A stretch of DNA of 64,000 nucleotides from Candidatus Eisenbergiella merdavium (GCA_019119595.1 DWWS01000027.1:1-64000), one strand, 5' to 3'. Positions 32,843 to 42,115 are shown, counted from the first letter of the stretch. Program-made: numbers and translations. The notes: generated by a model from the sequence alone, not told the origin.

Positions 32843-34498
32843 TCAAAAATCCGCTTCTCCTTCCTGGTTCTCCTCCGCCTGCGTCTCCTCCACAGGCGGC
32901 TCGATGTATTCCTCCGTATAGGCTTCTCCCGTCACCTGTGTCATGATCTGCTCGGAGATATCCTTCAAAACGGCGGATACCTCCTCCCCGTTCCAGACAC
33001 GGGTGAAGGCGATCTCCATCTGCACCCAGTAATTGCTGGTCGTCATCATTTTGGGGATAGGAACGGATGCGGCGTATTCCTCCGCGAAAACGGCAGCCTG
33101 TTCACTGGGAAGAGTGACCTGCGTATCCGCGGGCAGCTTTCCGGAGCTTTCATACAGCCTTTCAGCCGCGCTTTCCGTCAGATAGCGGGCAAACTCGTTC
33201 GCAACGTCCTTCTTTTCACTGTAGCCGTTCACCACTACTGCGCTCGTCACGGACAGGCTTCTGGCCTCCAGCCCGCCGATATCCGGCACGCGTGCCACAC
33301 CATACGCATAGGGAAAGCTTCCGTCAGCCGCGGCCTGCTCCAGCCTGGAGAGGATGTCCGTGGTCGCTATGGTGAAAACCAGCTTCCCGTCCAGAAACTC
33401 CTGAGCCACGGATTCATAGCTCACCTCCTCCGGATCGATGGAGAAATACTGGGTCAGCTCCTGGTAGGCGCTCAGACAGCGTATGGCGTCCAGATTGTAA
33501 ATATCGATCTGCTCCTCGTCATCCCCATACGTTCCGCCCACATCCACATAATTCCCGATGAAGAAATAGTTGTAGAAAACGTCCGAAACATCCCAGCGGA
33601 ATACCGCCTCCACCTGCTCCGGCGCGTTATAGCTGTCCGCGAAGGAAAGGATATCGTCGATATCCGCCGGGATCAGCTCCTGCGTCCTCTGAGCGATCTG
33701 GCTGTCTGGCCCTCCGTTCTGAGCGTCTTGGCTGTCCGTGCCGTCATTATCTGCATCTCCGACGCTCGTACCGCTGCCGTCCGTGCCTTCGCCGTTCGTG
33801 CTCCCGCCGCTCGTACTGCTGCCGTCCGCATCTTCCCCGTCCGCACTTCCGGCGTTCTCTGCCTGCACCGGCTCTCCGTTTTCATCCAGAGCCGCCATCG
33901 CCTCCTGTCCGGCAAGCGCGTCGGCCTCCGCCTGGAGCTGGTCGGCCGCAGCCGTCTCCAGATAGGACAGATTGTAGACCAGGGCGCTGGTTTCATAATA
34001 AAAAGGATACCCGATCAGGCGGTTCTGATAGGTAACGGCACGGATCGCGGCCTCCGGGAAATGCTCCGTGGATACATAGCCCTCACCGTTGCGGATCTCA
34101 CACGCGAGCCCGGACAGCCAGGCTTTTTCCAGGCTCTCATTTCCGAGGATATACACATCCGGAACCATATTTGTGTTCAGGGAAGCCTCATTGATGCTCT
34201 CCAGATACTCCAGACCGGAAACCAGTCTGGGGATCACGCGCACCTCGCTTCCCTCCGAAAAATCCAGCGCCGCGGCCGCGAGAAAATCGGAAAGTGACTC
34301 GTCCGTATACCAGAGGTTCAGGGTCGGCTTATCCACCAGCGCATTTTCCGGTATCGGAGAAAGGCTTTCCAGACGATCGCTCCCTATCCCGAAATAAAGC
34401 AGAAGCGCCGCGGCCGCAAGAAGGGCGGCCACGGCTGATATTCTGGAGCGCAGAGAGACTCTGTGCGTTCGGTTTTCCTTTGCCTTTTTATTTTTCAT
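32843..34498 (-). CDS. membrane-anchored extracellular solute-binding-like protein with Ser/Gly/Asp-rich insert
   Basis: A 551-residue protein with one N-terminal membrane helix (about 20-37) and then a family 1 extracellular solute-binding fold (TLNLWYTDESLSDF, PDVYILGNESLEKAW, FPEAAIRAVTYQNRLIGYPFYYETSALVYN). About 70 residues of Gly, Ser, Thr, Asn and Asp (roughly 205-280) interrupt the domain before the second lobe (ELIPADIDDILSFADSY). The C-terminal tail is acidic. There is no lipobox, so it is anchored by its helix rather than lipid. No permease or ATPase genes are nearby, so a role in import is unproven. Its start overlaps the argD stop by four bases, placing it in the arginine operon. 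Confidence 0.75.
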   Translation of the reverse strand: MKNKKAKENRTHRVSLRSRISAVAALLAAAALLLYFGIGSDRLESLSPIPENALVDKPTLNLWYTDESLSDFLAAAALDFSEGSEVRVIPRLVSGLEYLESINEASLNTNMVPDVYILGNESLEKAWLSGLACEIRNGEGYVSTEHFPEAAIRAVTYQNRLIGYPFYYETSALVYNLSYLETAAADQLQAEADALAGQEAMAALDENGEPVQAENAGSADGEDADGSSTSGGSTNGEGTDGSGTSVGDADNDGTDSQDAQNGGPDSQIAQRTQELIPADIDDILSFADSYNAPEQVEAVFRWDVSDVFYNYFFIGNYVDVGGTYGDDEEQIDIYNLDAIRCLSAYQELTQYFSIDPEEVSYESVAQEFLDGKLVFTIATTDILSRLEQAAADGSFPYAYGVARVPDIGGLEARSLSVTSAVVVNGYSEKKDVANEFARYLTESAAERLYESSGKLPADTQVTLPSEQAAVFAEEYAASVPIPKMMTTSNYWVQMEIAFTRVWNGEEVSAVLKDISEQIMTQVTGEAYTEEYIEPPVEETQAEENQEGEADF

Positions 34499-35712
34499 TC
34501 AGTTCTCCCTTGCTCCGTCTCATCCAGGCATTCCGTAAGGATACGGATCATGTCGTCCACGTTCTGCTCCGAAATGATGAGGGGCGGAACGAAACGGATG
34601 ATGCTGGTTCCGGCGTTGATCAGGATCAGCCCCTTTTCCAGCGCCCGGTTGATGATATCCCCCACAGGAATGGAGCAGGCAAGCCCGCGCATCAGCCCCA
34701 CACCCCGGCTTTCCTCGATAAAGTCGTATTTTGCCGCAAGCTCCTCCAGCTTTTCTCCCAGATATGCGCCCACCCGGTTCACATGTTCCAGGATATTTTC
34801 CTGTTCAAACAGCTCGAACACCTTACAGATGGCCGCAGCCGCAAGGGGATTTCCCCCATAGGTGGTGCCGTGGTCGCCGCTGGTGAGGGAGTTCGCTCCC
34901 ACCTTTTCCGTCATCACGAAGGCTCCCACCGGAACTCCGCAGCCCAGCGCCTTGGCCGTGGTCATGATATCCGGCTTCACGCCGTAGCGCTGCCAGGCAA
35001 ACATGGTTCCCGTCCGGCCCATGCCGCACTGGATCTCGTCCAGGATCAGCAGGATATCCCTCTCGTCGCAGAGAGCGCGCAGCTTCCGCAAAAACTCCCC
35101 GTCCGCGGGATGGATGCCCCCCTCTCCCTGCACCGTTTCCAGGATGATGGCGCAGGTGCGGTCATTTACCTGGGAAAGCACGCTGTCATAATCGTTCATT
35201 TCCGCGAAGCGGATGTTGCCGATCATGGGCTCAAAGGCCTCCCGGTAATGGGGATTACCCGTCACGGACAGAGCGCCGAAGGTCCTTCCGTGAAAGGAAT
35301 GGTTCATGGCGATGATCTCATGATCCTTTCGCCCGTCCTTCAAATAGGCGTATTTTCTCGCGGCCTTCAGAGCGCCTTCCACCGCCTCCGCTCCGCTGTT
35401 GGTGAAAAATACCCGGTCCATGCCGGAAGCTTTTTTGATCTGCTTTGCCGCCTCGATTGCAGGCACATTGTAATAGTAGTTGGAGGTGTGGATCACCTTA
35501 TCGATCTGCGCCTTCAGCGCGTCGTTGTACTCCCTGTTATTGTAGCCCAGCGCGAACACCGCGATCCCCGCCACAAAATCCAGATAGCGTTTTCCGTCCA
35601 TGTCATAGAGATAGACCCCGTCCCCGTGATCCAGCACCACCTGGTACCGGTTATAGGTATGTAAAAGGGCCGCCTCCGCCTCGTCGATCACCCGCTTCAT
35701 CGTCTCGCTCAT
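34495..35712 (-). CDS. argD: acetylornithine aminotransferase
   Basis: A 405-residue class III PLP aminotransferase. The PLP lysine lies in TTAKALGCGVPVGA, and TNSGAEAVEGALKAARKY, HGRTFGALSVTGN and LILDEIQCGMGRTG are the cofactor and substrate motifs of ArgD. It converts N-acetylglutamate semialdehyde to N-acetylornithine. ATG 35712 is used because AAGGAG lies nine bases upstream; ATG 35718 is only three from it, and longer readings do not fit the family. It follows argB, as in many Clostridia, with a 94-base gap. Confidence 0.93.
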   Translation of the reverse strand: MSETMKRVIDEAEAALLHTYNRYQVVLDHGDGVYLYDMDGKRYLDFVAGIAVFALGYNNREYNDALKAQIDKVIHTSNYYYNVPAIEAAKQIKKASGMDRVFFTNSGAEAVEGALKAARKYAYLKDGRKDHEIIAMNHSFHGRTFGALSVTGNPHYREAFEPMIGNIRFAEMNDYDSVLSQVNDRTCAIILETVQGEGGIHPADGEFLRKLRALCDERDILLILDEIQCGMGRTGTMFAWQRYGVKPDIMTTAKALGCGVPVGAFVMTEKVGANSLTSGDHGTTYGGNPLAAAAICKVFELFEQENILEHVNRVGAYLGEKLEELAAKYDFIEESRGVGLMRGLACSIPVGDIINRALEKGLILINAGTSIIRFVPPLIISEQNVDDMIRILTECLDETEQGRTE

Positions 35713-35806
35713 GCTCATCCGCTCCTTTTTTATCATGCGCAAACGGCGCGTCATCAGCGCCGCCTGCTTCTGCGGCGCTCCCGCCGCCCCGCACTCATGC
35801 AGTCTC

Positions 35807-36694
35807 TTATACCATGTCTCCGTCCTGTATGATGGCCGTTCCGATTCCCTGGTTCGTAAAAATCTCAAGCAGCATGCAGTGAGGGATCCGCCCATCCAGG
35901 ATATGCACCCGGTTGACGCCGTTTCTGACCGCGGAGGTACAGTTCCCAAGCTTGGGAAGCATGCCTCCTCCGATCACGCCCTCCGAGATCAGCGATTCCG
36001 CCTGGCTGGCCGTAAGCCTGGAAATGAAAGTGGATTTATCGTTGATGTCCCGGTACAGGCCCTCGATGTCCGTCAGAAATACCAGCTTGTCGGCTCCCAC
36101 CGCCTTTGCGATGGCGCAGGCCGCGTCGTCCGCGTTGATGTTGTAGGTCTGGAAATTTTCATCCAGGCCGATGGGCGCGATGATGGGAAGAAAATCCTTT
36201 TCCAGAAGGTCATAGATCACCTTGGGATCCACATCCGTGATATTCCCCACAAAGCCGATGTCCTTTCCGTCCGAATATTTTTTCTCCACCTTCAGAAGCC
36301 CGCCGTCCTTGCCGCTGATGCCGACGGCCTTCACGCCAAGCTCCTCCACCATGGTCACCAGATTCTTGTTGACCCTGCCGAGGACCATTTCCGCGATCTC
36401 CATGGTCTCCTCGTCCGTGACCCGCAGCCCGTTGATAAAGGAAGGCTCCTTTCCAACCTTTTCCACCCATCTGCTGATGGCCTTTCCGCCGCCGTGCACG
36501 ATGATGGGCTTAAAACCCACCAGCTTCAGGAGCGTCACGTCCTTGATCACGTTTTTCTGCAGCTCCTCGTTGCTCATTGCGCTGCCGCCGTATTTTACCA
36601 CAATGATCTTTCTGTTGAATTTCTGGATGTAAGGCAGCGCCTCGATGAGCACCGACGCCTTCTGCATCACCTGATCCATTTCTCTCTGTTCCAT
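35807..36694 (-). CDS. argB: acetylglutamate kinase
   Basis: A 295-residue amino acid kinase family enzyme that phosphorylates N-acetylglutamate. Glycine-rich [21 protein letters not shown] (substrate and ATP side), [11 protein letters not shown] and [25 protein letters not shown] are the active-site motifs. The N-terminal helical extension is of the kind found in arginine-inhibitable hexameric forms, so feedback control by arginine is plausible. AAAGGA precedes ATG 36694. Directly followed by argD and preceded by argJ (26-base gap). Confidence 0.95.
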   Translation of the reverse strand: MEQREMDQVMQKASVLIEALPYIQKFNRKIIVVKYGGSAMSNEELQKNVIKDVTLLKLVGFKPIIVHGGGKAISRWVEKVGKEPSFINGLRVTDEETMEIAEMVLGRVNKNLVTMVEELGVKAVGISGKDGGLLKVEKKYSDGKDIGFVGNITDVDPKVIYDLLEKDFLPIIAPIGLDENFQTYNINADDAACAIAKAVGADKLVFLTDIEGLYRDINDKSTFISRLTASQAESLISEGVIGGGMLPKLGNCTSAVRNGVNRVHILDGRIPHCMLLEIFTNQGIGTAIIQDGDMV

Positions 36695-36720
36695 GTTCGT
36701 TTCCTTTCACCCCGGCCGTC

Positions 36721-37944
36721 TCACGACCGGTAATCCGCATTTATTTTCACATAATCATAGGAAAGATCGCAGCCCCATGCGGCCGCCTCCGCTTCTCCCA
36801 TCTTCATATCCACAAAAGCCGTTACCGCCGGGCAGGACAGGATGCGGGTGGCTTCCTCCTCACTGTAGTCCGCCGCGCTTCCGTTCTGATAGATCAGAAT
36901 CCTTCCCGCCTCGCTTTCGATGTAAAGCTCGATGGCCTCCGGATCGAAATTCGCGCCGGAATAGCCCAGGGCGCAGAGGATCCGTCCCCAGTTGGCGTCA
37001 TGCCCGAAAACAGCCGCCTTGGTCAGGCTGGAGCAGATGACGGACTTGGCCAGCGTTCTCGCATCCTCCTTGGTTGCCGCATGAACCACCCGGCATTCAA
37101 ACAGGGCGGTTGCCCCTTCCCCGTCTCCCGCCAGCATCTTCGCCAGCGTCACGTTCACCTCATGAAGGGCCTCGCAGAAAATGCGGTAATCTTCATTTTT
37201 CTCTGTGATCTCCGGATTGCCCGCGCAGCCGTTGGCAAGCACCAGAAGGGTGTCGTTGGTGGAGGTATCCCCGTCCACGGAGATCATATTGAAGGTATCC
37301 TGAACGTCCGCGCTCAGCGCTTCCTGCAGAAGCTCTTTGGAAATGGCGGCGTCCGTGGTCACGAACGCGAGCATGGTGCACATATTGGGATGGATCATCC
37401 CGCTTCCCTTTGCCATGCCGCCGATGGTGACCGTCTTTCCGGACAGCTCAATGGTGACCGCCACCTGTTTGGAATGGGTGTCCGTGGTCATGATGGCCTC
37501 CGCCGCCGCCTGGCCGCCCTCTTCTGTATCAGAGAGGATTCCGGCAAGCGCCTTCACTCCGGCCGTGATCCGATCCATGGGAAGCTGCATCCCGATCACG
37601 CCCGTGGAGGCGACCAGCACGCTGTTTTCCGGGATCCCAAGCTCTCCGGCCGCCGTCTGCGCCGTCTGCCTGCAGTATTCCCGTCCCTGTTCGCCCGTGC
37701 AGGCGTTGGCAATCCCCGAATTGACCACAACGGCGTGAACCGCAGGAGCGCTTTCCACGATCTCCCGGTCCCACACCACCGGAGCCGCCTTCACCACGTT
37801 GCTGGTGAACACGCCCGCCGCCCGGCAAGGCGTGCGGCTGAACACCATCGCCATATCCTTCCTGTTCTGATATTTGACCTGCGCCTCGGCGCCTGCCGCT
37901 TCAAATCCCTTCGCCGCGGTCACCCCGCCTGTGATGTGCTGCAT
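36721..37944 (-). CDS. argJ: bifunctional ornithine acetyltransferase/glutamate N-acetyltransferase
   Basis: A 407-residue ArgJ enzyme that moves acetyl groups from N-acetylornithine to glutamate, closing the acetyl cycle. It is made as a precursor that cleaves itself at the Thr of KGSGMIHPNMCTMLAF near residue 190, leaving Thr as nucleophile. Other motifs: GVFTSN, NSGIANACTG, VASTGVIGMQLPM and HDANWGRILCALGYSG. A near-perfect hairpin lies between the upstream stop codon and the GAAAGG site of this gene. The presence of ArgJ means no separate acetylglutamate synthase is needed for steady running. Confidence 0.95.
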   Translation of the reverse strand: MQHITGGVTAAKGFEAAGAEAQVKYQNRKDMAMVFSRTPCRAAGVFTSNVVKAAPVVWDREIVESAPAVHAVVVNSGIANACTGEQGREYCRQTAQTAAGELGIPENSVLVASTGVIGMQLPMDRITAGVKALAGILSDTEEGGQAAAEAIMTTDTHSKQVAVTIELSGKTVTIGGMAKGSGMIHPNMCTMLAFVTTDAAISKELLQEALSADVQDTFNMISVDGDTSTNDTLLVLANGCAGNPEITEKNEDYRIFCEALHEVNVTLAKMLAGDGEGATALFECRVVHAATKEDARTLAKSVICSSLTKAAVFGHDANWGRILCALGYSGANFDPEAIELYIESEAGRILIYQNGSAADYSEEEATRILSCPAVTAFVDMKMGEAEAAAWGCDLSYDYVKINADYRS

Positions 37945-37960
37945 TGTTACCGCCTTTCTC

Positions 37961-37977
37961 GCTGCCCAAGGGGCAGC
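37961..37977 (-). repeat. hairpin directly upstream of the argJ Shine-Dalgarno
   Basis: On the minus strand GCTGCCC-CTT-GGGCAGC is followed by GAGAAAGG and the ATG. The hairpin fills most of the 36-base gap after the acetyltransferase stop codon. Confidence 0.7.
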
Positions 37978-37980
37978 ATA

Positions 37981-38424
37981 TCATTCATTAAACCGCTCTA
38001 TGTTTTTTTCATTGAGGACAAAATCGTAATAGTTCAGATCCTCGCGCTTCGTCCAGCCGATGGTGCGCCAGAACATGTTTCCCACGTCGTTTTTGGTAAA
38101 GGCGATCAGGGAAACCTTGCTGATGTTCTCCTGCTTCAGCGCGTTCATGCAGAACACCGCCATGGACTTTCCGATGCCGCGCATGCGGTATTCCGGGTCC
38201 ACGCACACATGATACAGGCAGCCTCTACGGCCGTCGTGTCCGCACAGGATCGCGCCCACCACTTTGCCGTCCTCTATGGCGACCACACTGGTATCCGGGT
38301 TCCTGTTCAGGAACCGCTCCACCCCTTCTCTGGAGTCGTCAATGCTCCGGATGGAAAAGCCCCGTATCTTATGCCAGAGCGCGCTCACATTTTCATAATC
38401 TTCTATCGTCATCTTTCGCAGCAT
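37981..38424 (-). CDS. GNAT family N-acetyltransferase in the arginine cluster
   Basis: A 147-residue acetyltransferase with motif A in CVDPEYRMRGIGKSMAVFCMNAL (about 76-98) and the beta-4 pair SVVAIEDGKVVGAILCG. ATG 38424 has GAGGA eight bases upstream; the ATG at 38412 has only a weak site. It precedes argJ, in the position where some Clostridia keep small acetyltransferases, so it may act on an amino acid or polyamine precursor. The substrate cannot be read from the sequence. The four-hairpin repeat at 38433-38548 forms its leader. Confidence 0.82.
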   Translation of the reverse strand: MLRKMTIEDYENVSALWHKIRGFSIRSIDDSREGVERFLNRNPDTSVVAIEDGKVVGAILCGHDGRRGCLYHVCVDPEYRMRGIGKSMAVFCMNALKQENISKVSLIAFTKNDVGNMFWRTIGWTKREDLNYYDFVLNEKNIERFNE

Positions 38425-38432
38425 CAGCGTTT

Positions 38433-38548
38433 CCTCGATTTCTGCCGCCGTAGGGCGGCACCTTATTTCAAAGGAGAACGACGTCAGGCGTTCTCCGGCA
38501 CGAACCGTTGGTTCGTGCCAGCCTCGATTTCTGCCGCCTTCAGGCGGC
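38433..38548 (-). repeat. four-hairpin leader repeat ending at a start codon
   Basis: Two outer hairpins (38443-38460 and 38532-38548, GCCGCC/GGCGGC type) each followed on the minus strand by GAAATCGAGG lie 89 bases apart. Between them are two hairpins, 38473-38496 (GGAGAACG/CGTTCTCC) and 38497-38519 (GGCACGAACC/GGTTCGTGCC). The proximal GAGG acts as ribosome binding site of the acetyltransferase. The layout matches the element at 42525-42645. Confidence 0.8.
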
Positions 38549-38598
38549 TTTTTCCTTTCGTCAGACCCTTTGCAGTTTACGCCCTTGGCTTTCGTCTG

Positions 38599-39129
38599 TC
38601 AATCCTTCAAAATAACCTTCCATGCCTCCAGCAGCTTCGGAAGCGTCCAGGCCGCGTTTGCAGGGCTGGTGGAGGGGAGGCAGACCGCCTTCAGCCCGGT
38701 CTGAGGAAAGCAGTATTTCTCATAAAGCCGGAAGGCCGTCGTTCCATTCGCGTATACGGCCCGGATCCGGCTTTTTTGCAGGAGCCCCGCGATATCGTTG
38801 GCCTTCACGTCACGGATGGAGCTGTCGCTTGAGCCGGTGATCCGGCAGGAGGCGATCACATCCCAGACGGCGATCCCGTTTTTCAGAAGCATCGTCTTCT
38901 TCTCCTCGATGCTTTCCGGCGTCCCGCTGCCGGTCAGTGCCGCGATCACCTGCCAAAACCGGTTCTGGGGATGGCCGTAATAAAAATGCTGCTCTCTGGA
39001 TTTCACAGAAGGGAAGGTTCCCAGGATCAAAATTCTGGAATCCGCGTCATAGACCGGCGGAAATTCATGCACGACGGCTTCCGGGCCGGGTGCGCCCGCG
39101 GCTTTTTCTTTTTTTCTGCTGGTATTCAT
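38599..39129 (-). CDS. uracil-DNA glycosylase superfamily protein (hypoxanthine-DNA glycosylase type)
   Basis: A 176-residue protein with ILILGTFPSVKSREQHFYYGHPQNRFW near the N-terminus, NGIAVWDVI in the middle and LPSTSPANA near the end, the pattern of DNA-deoxyinosine glycosylases of the UDG superfamily. It would remove deaminated purines or uracil from DNA. The ribosome binding site is weak. It has no evident link to arginine synthesis, yet is located between argC and the acetyltransferase, on the same strand. Confidence 0.83.
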   Translation of the reverse strand: MNTSRKKEKAAGAPGPEAVVHEFPPVYDADSRILILGTFPSVKSREQHFYYGHPQNRFWQVIAALTGSGTPESIEEKKTMLLKNGIAVWDVIASCRITGSSDSSIRDVKANDIAGLLQKSRIRAVYANGTTAFRLYEKYCFPQTGLKAVCLPSTSPANAAWTLPKLLEAWKVILKD

Positions 39130-39233
39130 CTTATTGTAAACATTCCAAAGCGCCTTATATCAGTGCTTTCTTGCAAGCTGCAGATCAATGGTATCATATA
39201 TCGTTAGGGTTCCGCCATGCGCATCGATCCTTC

Positions 39234-40286
39234 CTACGGGAACAGGGGAACCAGCTCCAGGCCCATCGTCTCGGGAAGGCCGAACATCAGGTTCATGTTC
39301 TGGACGGCCTGCCCGGCGGCTCCCTTCACCAGATTGTCCATTGCGCCCATCATGATGACGCGTCCCGTGCGTTCGTCGATCTTAAAATTCACGTCCACAT
39401 AGTTGCTCCCCTCCACCCAGCGGGTTTCCGGACAGACGCCGGCGTCGAGGACGCGCACGAACCTCTCGGAGGCGTAGTATTTCTCATAGGCTGCGCGCAC
39501 CTCCTCACTAGAAGGCAGGTGGCCGTCCTTTTTCTTTAAGGAAGCGTAGGCCGTGATCAGGATTCCCCGGTTCATGGGCACCAGATGGGGGGTGAAATTC
39601 AGCACCACCGGCTCGCCCGCTGCATAGGTAAGCTGCTCCTCGATCTCCGGCGTATGTCTGTGATTCGCCACGCCATAAGCCTTGATATTCTCGTTCACCT
39701 CGCAGAACAGGTTGTTCACCTTCGCTCCTCTTCCCGCTCCGGAGGTGCCGCTCTTGGCGTCGATGATGATGGTGGACGGCTCGATCAGCCCTTCCTTTAA
39801 TAAAGGATAAATAGACAGCGTGGAACAGGTGGGATAGCAGCCGGGATTGGCGACCAGCCGCGCGCCCTTCACCGCCTCCCTGTTGATCTCGCAGAGGCCG
39901 TAAACCGCCTCGTCCAGATACTGGGGAGCAGCATGCGTGATGCCGTACCATTTTTCATAGATTCCCACGTCCTTCAGGCGGAAATCCGCGCTCAGATCCA
40001 CGATCTTCGTCTGAGACAAAATTTCGTCGTTTACCAGAGAGGCGCACAGCCCCTGCGGCGTGGCCGTAAAGATCACGTCCGCCTTCGACGCAAGCTCTTC
40101 CATATTATCATCCATGCAGGCCGCGTCCACCAGCTCAAACATGTTCTGGTAAACCTGTGCATATTTCTGATCGATATAGCTTCTGGAGCCGTACCAGACG
40201 ATCTCCGCCTGCGGGTGGGCAAGAAGCAGCCTTACCAGCTCGCCTCCCGCATATCCCGTCGCTCCGATAATGCCCGCCTTTATCAT
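39234..40286 (-). CDS. argC: N-acetyl-gamma-glutamyl-phosphate reductase
   Basis: A 350-residue NADPH-dependent reductase. The Rossmann motif is AGIIGATGYAGGELVRLL (4-21), the active-site Cys is in VANPGCYPT near residue 150 and the His in ANHRHTPEIEE near 205. It reduces N-acetylglutamyl phosphate to the semialdehyde, the step after ArgB. ATG 40286 has AAAGGA seven bases upstream; the longer frame from 40397 does not match the family. It leads the arginine cluster under a strong promoter in the argG-argC intergenic region. Confidence 0.94.
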   Translation of the reverse strand: MIKAGIIGATGYAGGELVRLLLAHPQAEIVWYGSRSYIDQKYAQVYQNMFELVDAACMDDNMEELASKADVIFTATPQGLCASLVNDEILSQTKIVDLSADFRLKDVGIYEKWYGITHAAPQYLDEAVYGLCEINREAVKGARLVANPGCYPTCSTLSIYPLLKEGLIEPSTIIIDAKSGTSGAGRGAKVNNLFCEVNENIKAYGVANHRHTPEIEEQLTYAAGEPVVLNFTPHLVPMNRGILITAYASLKKKDGHLPSSEEVRAAYEKYYASERFVRVLDAGVCPETRWVEGSNYVDVNFKIDERTGRVIMMGAMDNLVKGAAGQAVQNMNLMFGLPETMGLELVPLFP

Positions 40287-40506
40287 CCTTATGTCCTTCC
40301 TTTCCTTCTTCCATATTTGTTTTTCCGGCTGACCGGCTCTTTCTTTCAGGCGTCCGCAGCCTGTTTTCAGTATAATCAGAAAATCCTCTGCTGACAATCT
40401 TTATTTCCTGTTTTCCCTGCCGCAGAAAGCGCAGGCCGTGATACGGAAGTTTTCCTTCCCGCCGTGTGAGGGAAGCTGATGCATACATCCGGCATTACTT
40501 CGCATA

Positions 40507-40535
40507 ATTATACGTCTTATAAGCATATTATGCAA
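40507..40535 (-). promoter_or_regulatory. argC promoter
   Basis: Minus strand: TTGCAT, 17-bp spacer, TATAAT. The region reads GCATAATTATAC and GCATATTATGC, AT-rich dyads with similarity to ArgR operator half sites. Transcription leaves a leader of about 215 bases. Confidence 0.8.
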
Positions 40536-40891
40536 TACCCTTTTATACTTTCTTTTTTCCTCCCCTTTTCCCGGTTCCTCCTGTTTCCCCGTTTTTCGCT
40601 GCTTATTCCGCCCAATTTCTGTATTTTCTGAAATTCCCCTTTTGTGGCATGCTGTATAAAATGACGGAAAACCCACTCATTTTATGCATATTTTTTCACT
40701 TGCAATGCAGAAGCATTTGTTGTATATTAGTTGAGAGCTGAGAGCCGCTCATGCGGCAGAGGATGGAACGGATGCGCGCTCTGCATATCCGCACAGCCTC
40801 TCTAAACCAGGAGACGGCACAAGCCGCCGATTCATACCGGAGAATGGCCTGCGTCATTCTTCTACGATAATAAATGGAGGAAACAAAGATT
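40536..40891. promoter_or_regulatory. argG/argC divergent control region with argG promoter and ArgR-like boxes
   Basis: The argG promoter is TTGCAA, 17-bp spacer, TATATT at 40700-40728. Upstream of its -35 lies TTTATGCATATTTTTTCAC (40681-40699), AT-rich and similar to ArgR half sites (TGAATATTTTTATTCA type). The argG leader (40729-40891) has GC hairpins but no T-box motif. Regulation by arginine through ArgR is likely but inferred. Confidence 0.6.
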
Positions 40892-42115
40892 ATGAAGGAA
40901 AAAGTGATTCTCGCCTATTCCGGCGGACTGGACACCACCGCGATCATCCCGTGGCTGAAGGAAAATTTTGATTATGAGGTCGTCTGCGTCTGCATCGACT
41001 GCGGTCAGGAGGAGGAGCTTGACGGCCTTGAGGAGCGCGCGAAATTCTGCGGCGCTTCCAAGCTTTACATACTGGATGTTGTTGACGAATTCTGCGACGA
41101 GTATGTAATGCCCTGCGTGAAGGCTCACGCCGTTTATGAAAACAAGTATCTGCTGGGCACCTCCATGGCGAGACCGCTGATCGCTAAGAAGCTGGTGGAG
41201 ATCGCCCGCAAGGAGGGCGCGACCGCCATCTGCCACGGCGCGACCGGCAAGGGAAACGATCAGATCCGTTTCGAGCTCGGCATCAAGGCACTGGCTCCGG
41301 ATATCAAGATCATTGCCGCCTGGAGAAACGACAAGTGGACTCTGGATTCCCGCGAATCCGAGATCGAATACTGCAAGGCCCACGGCATCAATCTTCCCTT
41401 CTCCGCGGATTCCAGCTACAGCCGCGACCGTAACCTGTGGCATATCAGCCATGAAGGACTGGAGCTTGAGGATCCTGCCAACGAGCCTAATTATGAGCAT
41501 CTGCTGGTTCTGGGAACCACTCCGGAAAAGGCTCCCGACGAAGCGGAATATGTGACCATTTCTTTTGAAAAGGGCACACCCGTCGCCGTCAACGGTGAGA
41601 AGCTGAAGGTTTCCGACATCATCCGCAAGCTCAACGCCCTTGGCGGAAAGCACGGCATCGGTATCGTGGATATCGTGGAAAACCGCGTTGTGGGCATGAA
41701 GTCCCGCGGCGTTTACGAGACTCCCGGAGGAACCATCCTGTACGAGGCTCATCAGCAGCTTGAGGAGCTGATCCTCGACCGCGAAACCACTACCCTGAAG
41801 CTGGATATGGGCAACAAGTTCGCTCAGATCGTATACGAAGGAAAATGGTTCACCCCTCTGCGTGAGGCAGTTCAGGCCTTCATTGAGAAAACGCAGGAAT
41901 ATGTGACCGGAGAAGTGAAGTTCAAGCTTTACAAGGGCAACATCATCAAAGCCGGAACCACCTCTCCCTACACCCTGTACAATGAGTCCATCGCCTCCTT
42001 CACCACCGGAGACCTGTACGATCACCACGATGCGGAAGGCTTTATCAATCTGTTCGGTCTTTCCTCCAAGGTGCGCGCCATGAAGCATCAGGAGCTGGAA
42101 AACACAGACAAATAA
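40892..42115 (+). CDS. argG: argininosuccinate synthase
   Basis: A 407-residue ATP-dependent ligase that joins citrulline and aspartate. The ATP pyrophosphatase P-loop is AYSGGLDTT (8-16), and ATAICHGATGKGNDQIRFE, WRNDKWTLDSRESEIEYC, and SYSRDRNLWHISHEGLELEDP are substrate-binding motifs of ArgG. ATG 40892 is used because GGAGGA lies ten bases upstream of it (the ATG at 40874 is itself part of that site). It is transcribed divergently from argC. The next arginine gene, argH, is not in the window. Confidence 0.95.
   Translation: MKEKVILAYSGGLDTTAIIPWLKENFDYEVVCVCIDCGQEEELDGLEERAKFCGASKLYILDVVDEFCDEYVMPCVKAHAVYENKYLLGTSMARPLIAKKLVEIARKEGATAICHGATGKGNDQIRFELGIKALAPDIKIIAAWRNDKWTLDSRESEIEYCKAHGINLPFSADSSYSRDRNLWHISHEGLELEDPANEPNYEHLLVLGTTPEKAPDEAEYVTISFEKGTPVAVNGEKLKVSDIIRKLNALGGKHGIGIVDIVENRVVGMKSRGVYETPGGTILYEAHQQLEELILDRETTTLKLDMGNKFAQIVYEGKWFTPLREAVQAFIEKTQEYVTGEVKFKLYKGNIIKAGTTSPYTLYNESIASFTTGDLYDHHDAEGFINLFGLSSKVRAMKHQELENTDK

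Noticed and set aside
40729-40891. T-box riboswitch in the argG leader
   Set aside because: The T-box core and a terminator before the start codon are absent; the leader shows only ordinary GC hairpins.
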